Positions 5,111-5,535 of a stretch of 5,535 nucleotides of DNA are shown here, one piece after another. The notes under the pieces are model-generated. The model made no database searches and was not told the DNA's origin. It saw nothing but the letters and a program-made list of their open reading frames with translations. The position numbers were made by a program, and so were the translations under genes. How positions within the stretch are numbered: the first letter of the stretch is position 1; every line of letters starts with the position of its first letter. The stretch covers positions 1-5,535 of the forward strand of contig CASFFJ010000183.1 of assembly GCA_949293915.1 (NCBI GenBank), written 5' to 3'. Origin of the DNA: an uncultured Christensenella sp. Its GTDB lineage: Bacteria; Bacillota; Clostridia; Christensenellales; UBA1242.

Positions 5111-5535
5111 TCTTCTTCCCTAAGTTTATATCCCATACCTCTAACCGTTTCAATATTAGCGCCAAAATTCCCGAGTTTTCGTCTTAAGTTAACTATTTGA
5201 ACATCAACAGCACGCTCCGAAACTTCAAAGCCGTCATCACCTCTAAGATAAGAAAGCAGTTGAGAACGTGAAAAAACAATACCGATATTACTCATAAATG
5301 TTTCAAGAATTATGAATTCAAATTTCGTAAGTTCAATATTAGCACCATTTATTGAAACTGTTTTTCTTTGATTATCAAGCAAAATATCTTTATACATTTG
5401 ATGTCCGTACGTTTTGGAATTTATCAAATGAGCTTTTATTCTGGCAAGCAATATTTTGTTGCTGAACGGCTTTGATATATAATCAATTGCACCATTTTCA
5501 AAACCTTTGAGTACATCTTCTTCCATCTTTTTGGC
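5107..5535 (-). CDS. OmpR/PhoB-family response regulator (5' end outside window)
   Basis: The frame stays open through the window edge (A-K-K before M-E-E-D), and the visible start is in the middle of a receiver domain, so the gene is cut by the window rather than starting at the ATG at 5526. The visible part begins with the end of the receiver domain, VLKGFENGAIDYISKPF, with the conserved lysine of the S-K-P-F motif; the phosphorylated aspartate lies outside. After a linker comes a winged-helix DNA-binding domain with ELTKFEFIILETFM, FSRSQLLSYLRG, SERAVDVQIVNLRRKLG and the closing VRGMGYKLREEE, all typical of PhoB/OmpR. About 80 N-terminal residues are missing here. It is the first visible gene of an operon with the kinase and the GtrA-like gene and may control surface-modification genes. 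The operon promoter is not in the window. Confidence 0.93.
   Translation of the reverse strand, partial: AKKMEEDVLKGFENGAIDYISKPFSNKILLARIKAHLINSKTYGHQMYKDILLDNQRKTVSINGANIELTKFEFIILETFMSNIGIVFSRSQLLSYLRGDDGFEVSERAVDVQIVNLRRKLGNFGANIETVRGMGYKLREEE

Noticed and set aside
5107..5526. Complete 139-residue regulator starting at ATG 5526
   Set aside because: This methionine falls inside the receiver domain and the frame continues upstream through the window edge, so the gene is cut by the window.

Overview
The window comes from an AT-rich bacterial genome with tightly packed genes. Every annotated gene from position 162 onward is strongly biased to A/T at third codon positions. The mix of an ArnT-like transferase, a polyprenyl-phosphate glycosyltransferase, a GtrA-like protein and an OmpR/PhoB-type two-component system points to a bacterium with a modified envelope glycan or lipid. 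My best guess is an uncultured gut-type lineage such as Gastranaerophilales/Melainabacteria, but this rests on general look only and is low confidence.

Layout, left to right. Positions 1-90 hold the last 29 codons of an unrecognised + strand gene that is clearly richer in G+C than what follows. After a 71-base gap, which contains a hairpin covering the ribosome binding site, come two overlapping + strand genes. These are a membrane glycosyltransferase of the ArnT/PMT type (GT83-like, 162-1760) and a GT2 polyprenyl-phosphate sugar transferase (1750-2694). All remaining genes are on the - strand. Positions 2709-3246 are a remnant toxin-antitoxin unit: an intact HTH antitoxin, a 45-codon stump of its RelE/HigB (Gp49-like) toxin, and a near-consensus promoter. 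An imperfect 25-base direct repeat (22/25) flanks this unit. One copy covers the stop codon of the GT2 gene and the other covers the stop codon of the next gene. Positions 3296-5535 are a - strand operon read right to left: response regulator (5' end outside the window), sensor histidine kinase (4-base overlap) and a GtrA-like membrane protein (3-base gap).

The glycan genes fit one pathway. The GT2 enzyme would load a sugar onto undecaprenyl phosphate on the cytoplasmic face, the GtrA-like protein would help move the lipid-linked sugar across the membrane, and the ArnT-like enzyme would pass it to an outer acceptor (lipid A-like, glycan or protein). The GtrA-like gene sits in the two-component operon, so sensing and surface modification may be linked, much as PmrAB/PhoPQ control arn genes elsewhere.

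The most notable point is the repeat-flanked, toxin-deleted TA module wedged between two convergent glycan genes. If it were removed by joining the repeats, the two genes would end tail to tail with an 11-base overlap and both would still have a stop codon. That suggests the module arrived by an insertion that duplicated the gene ends.
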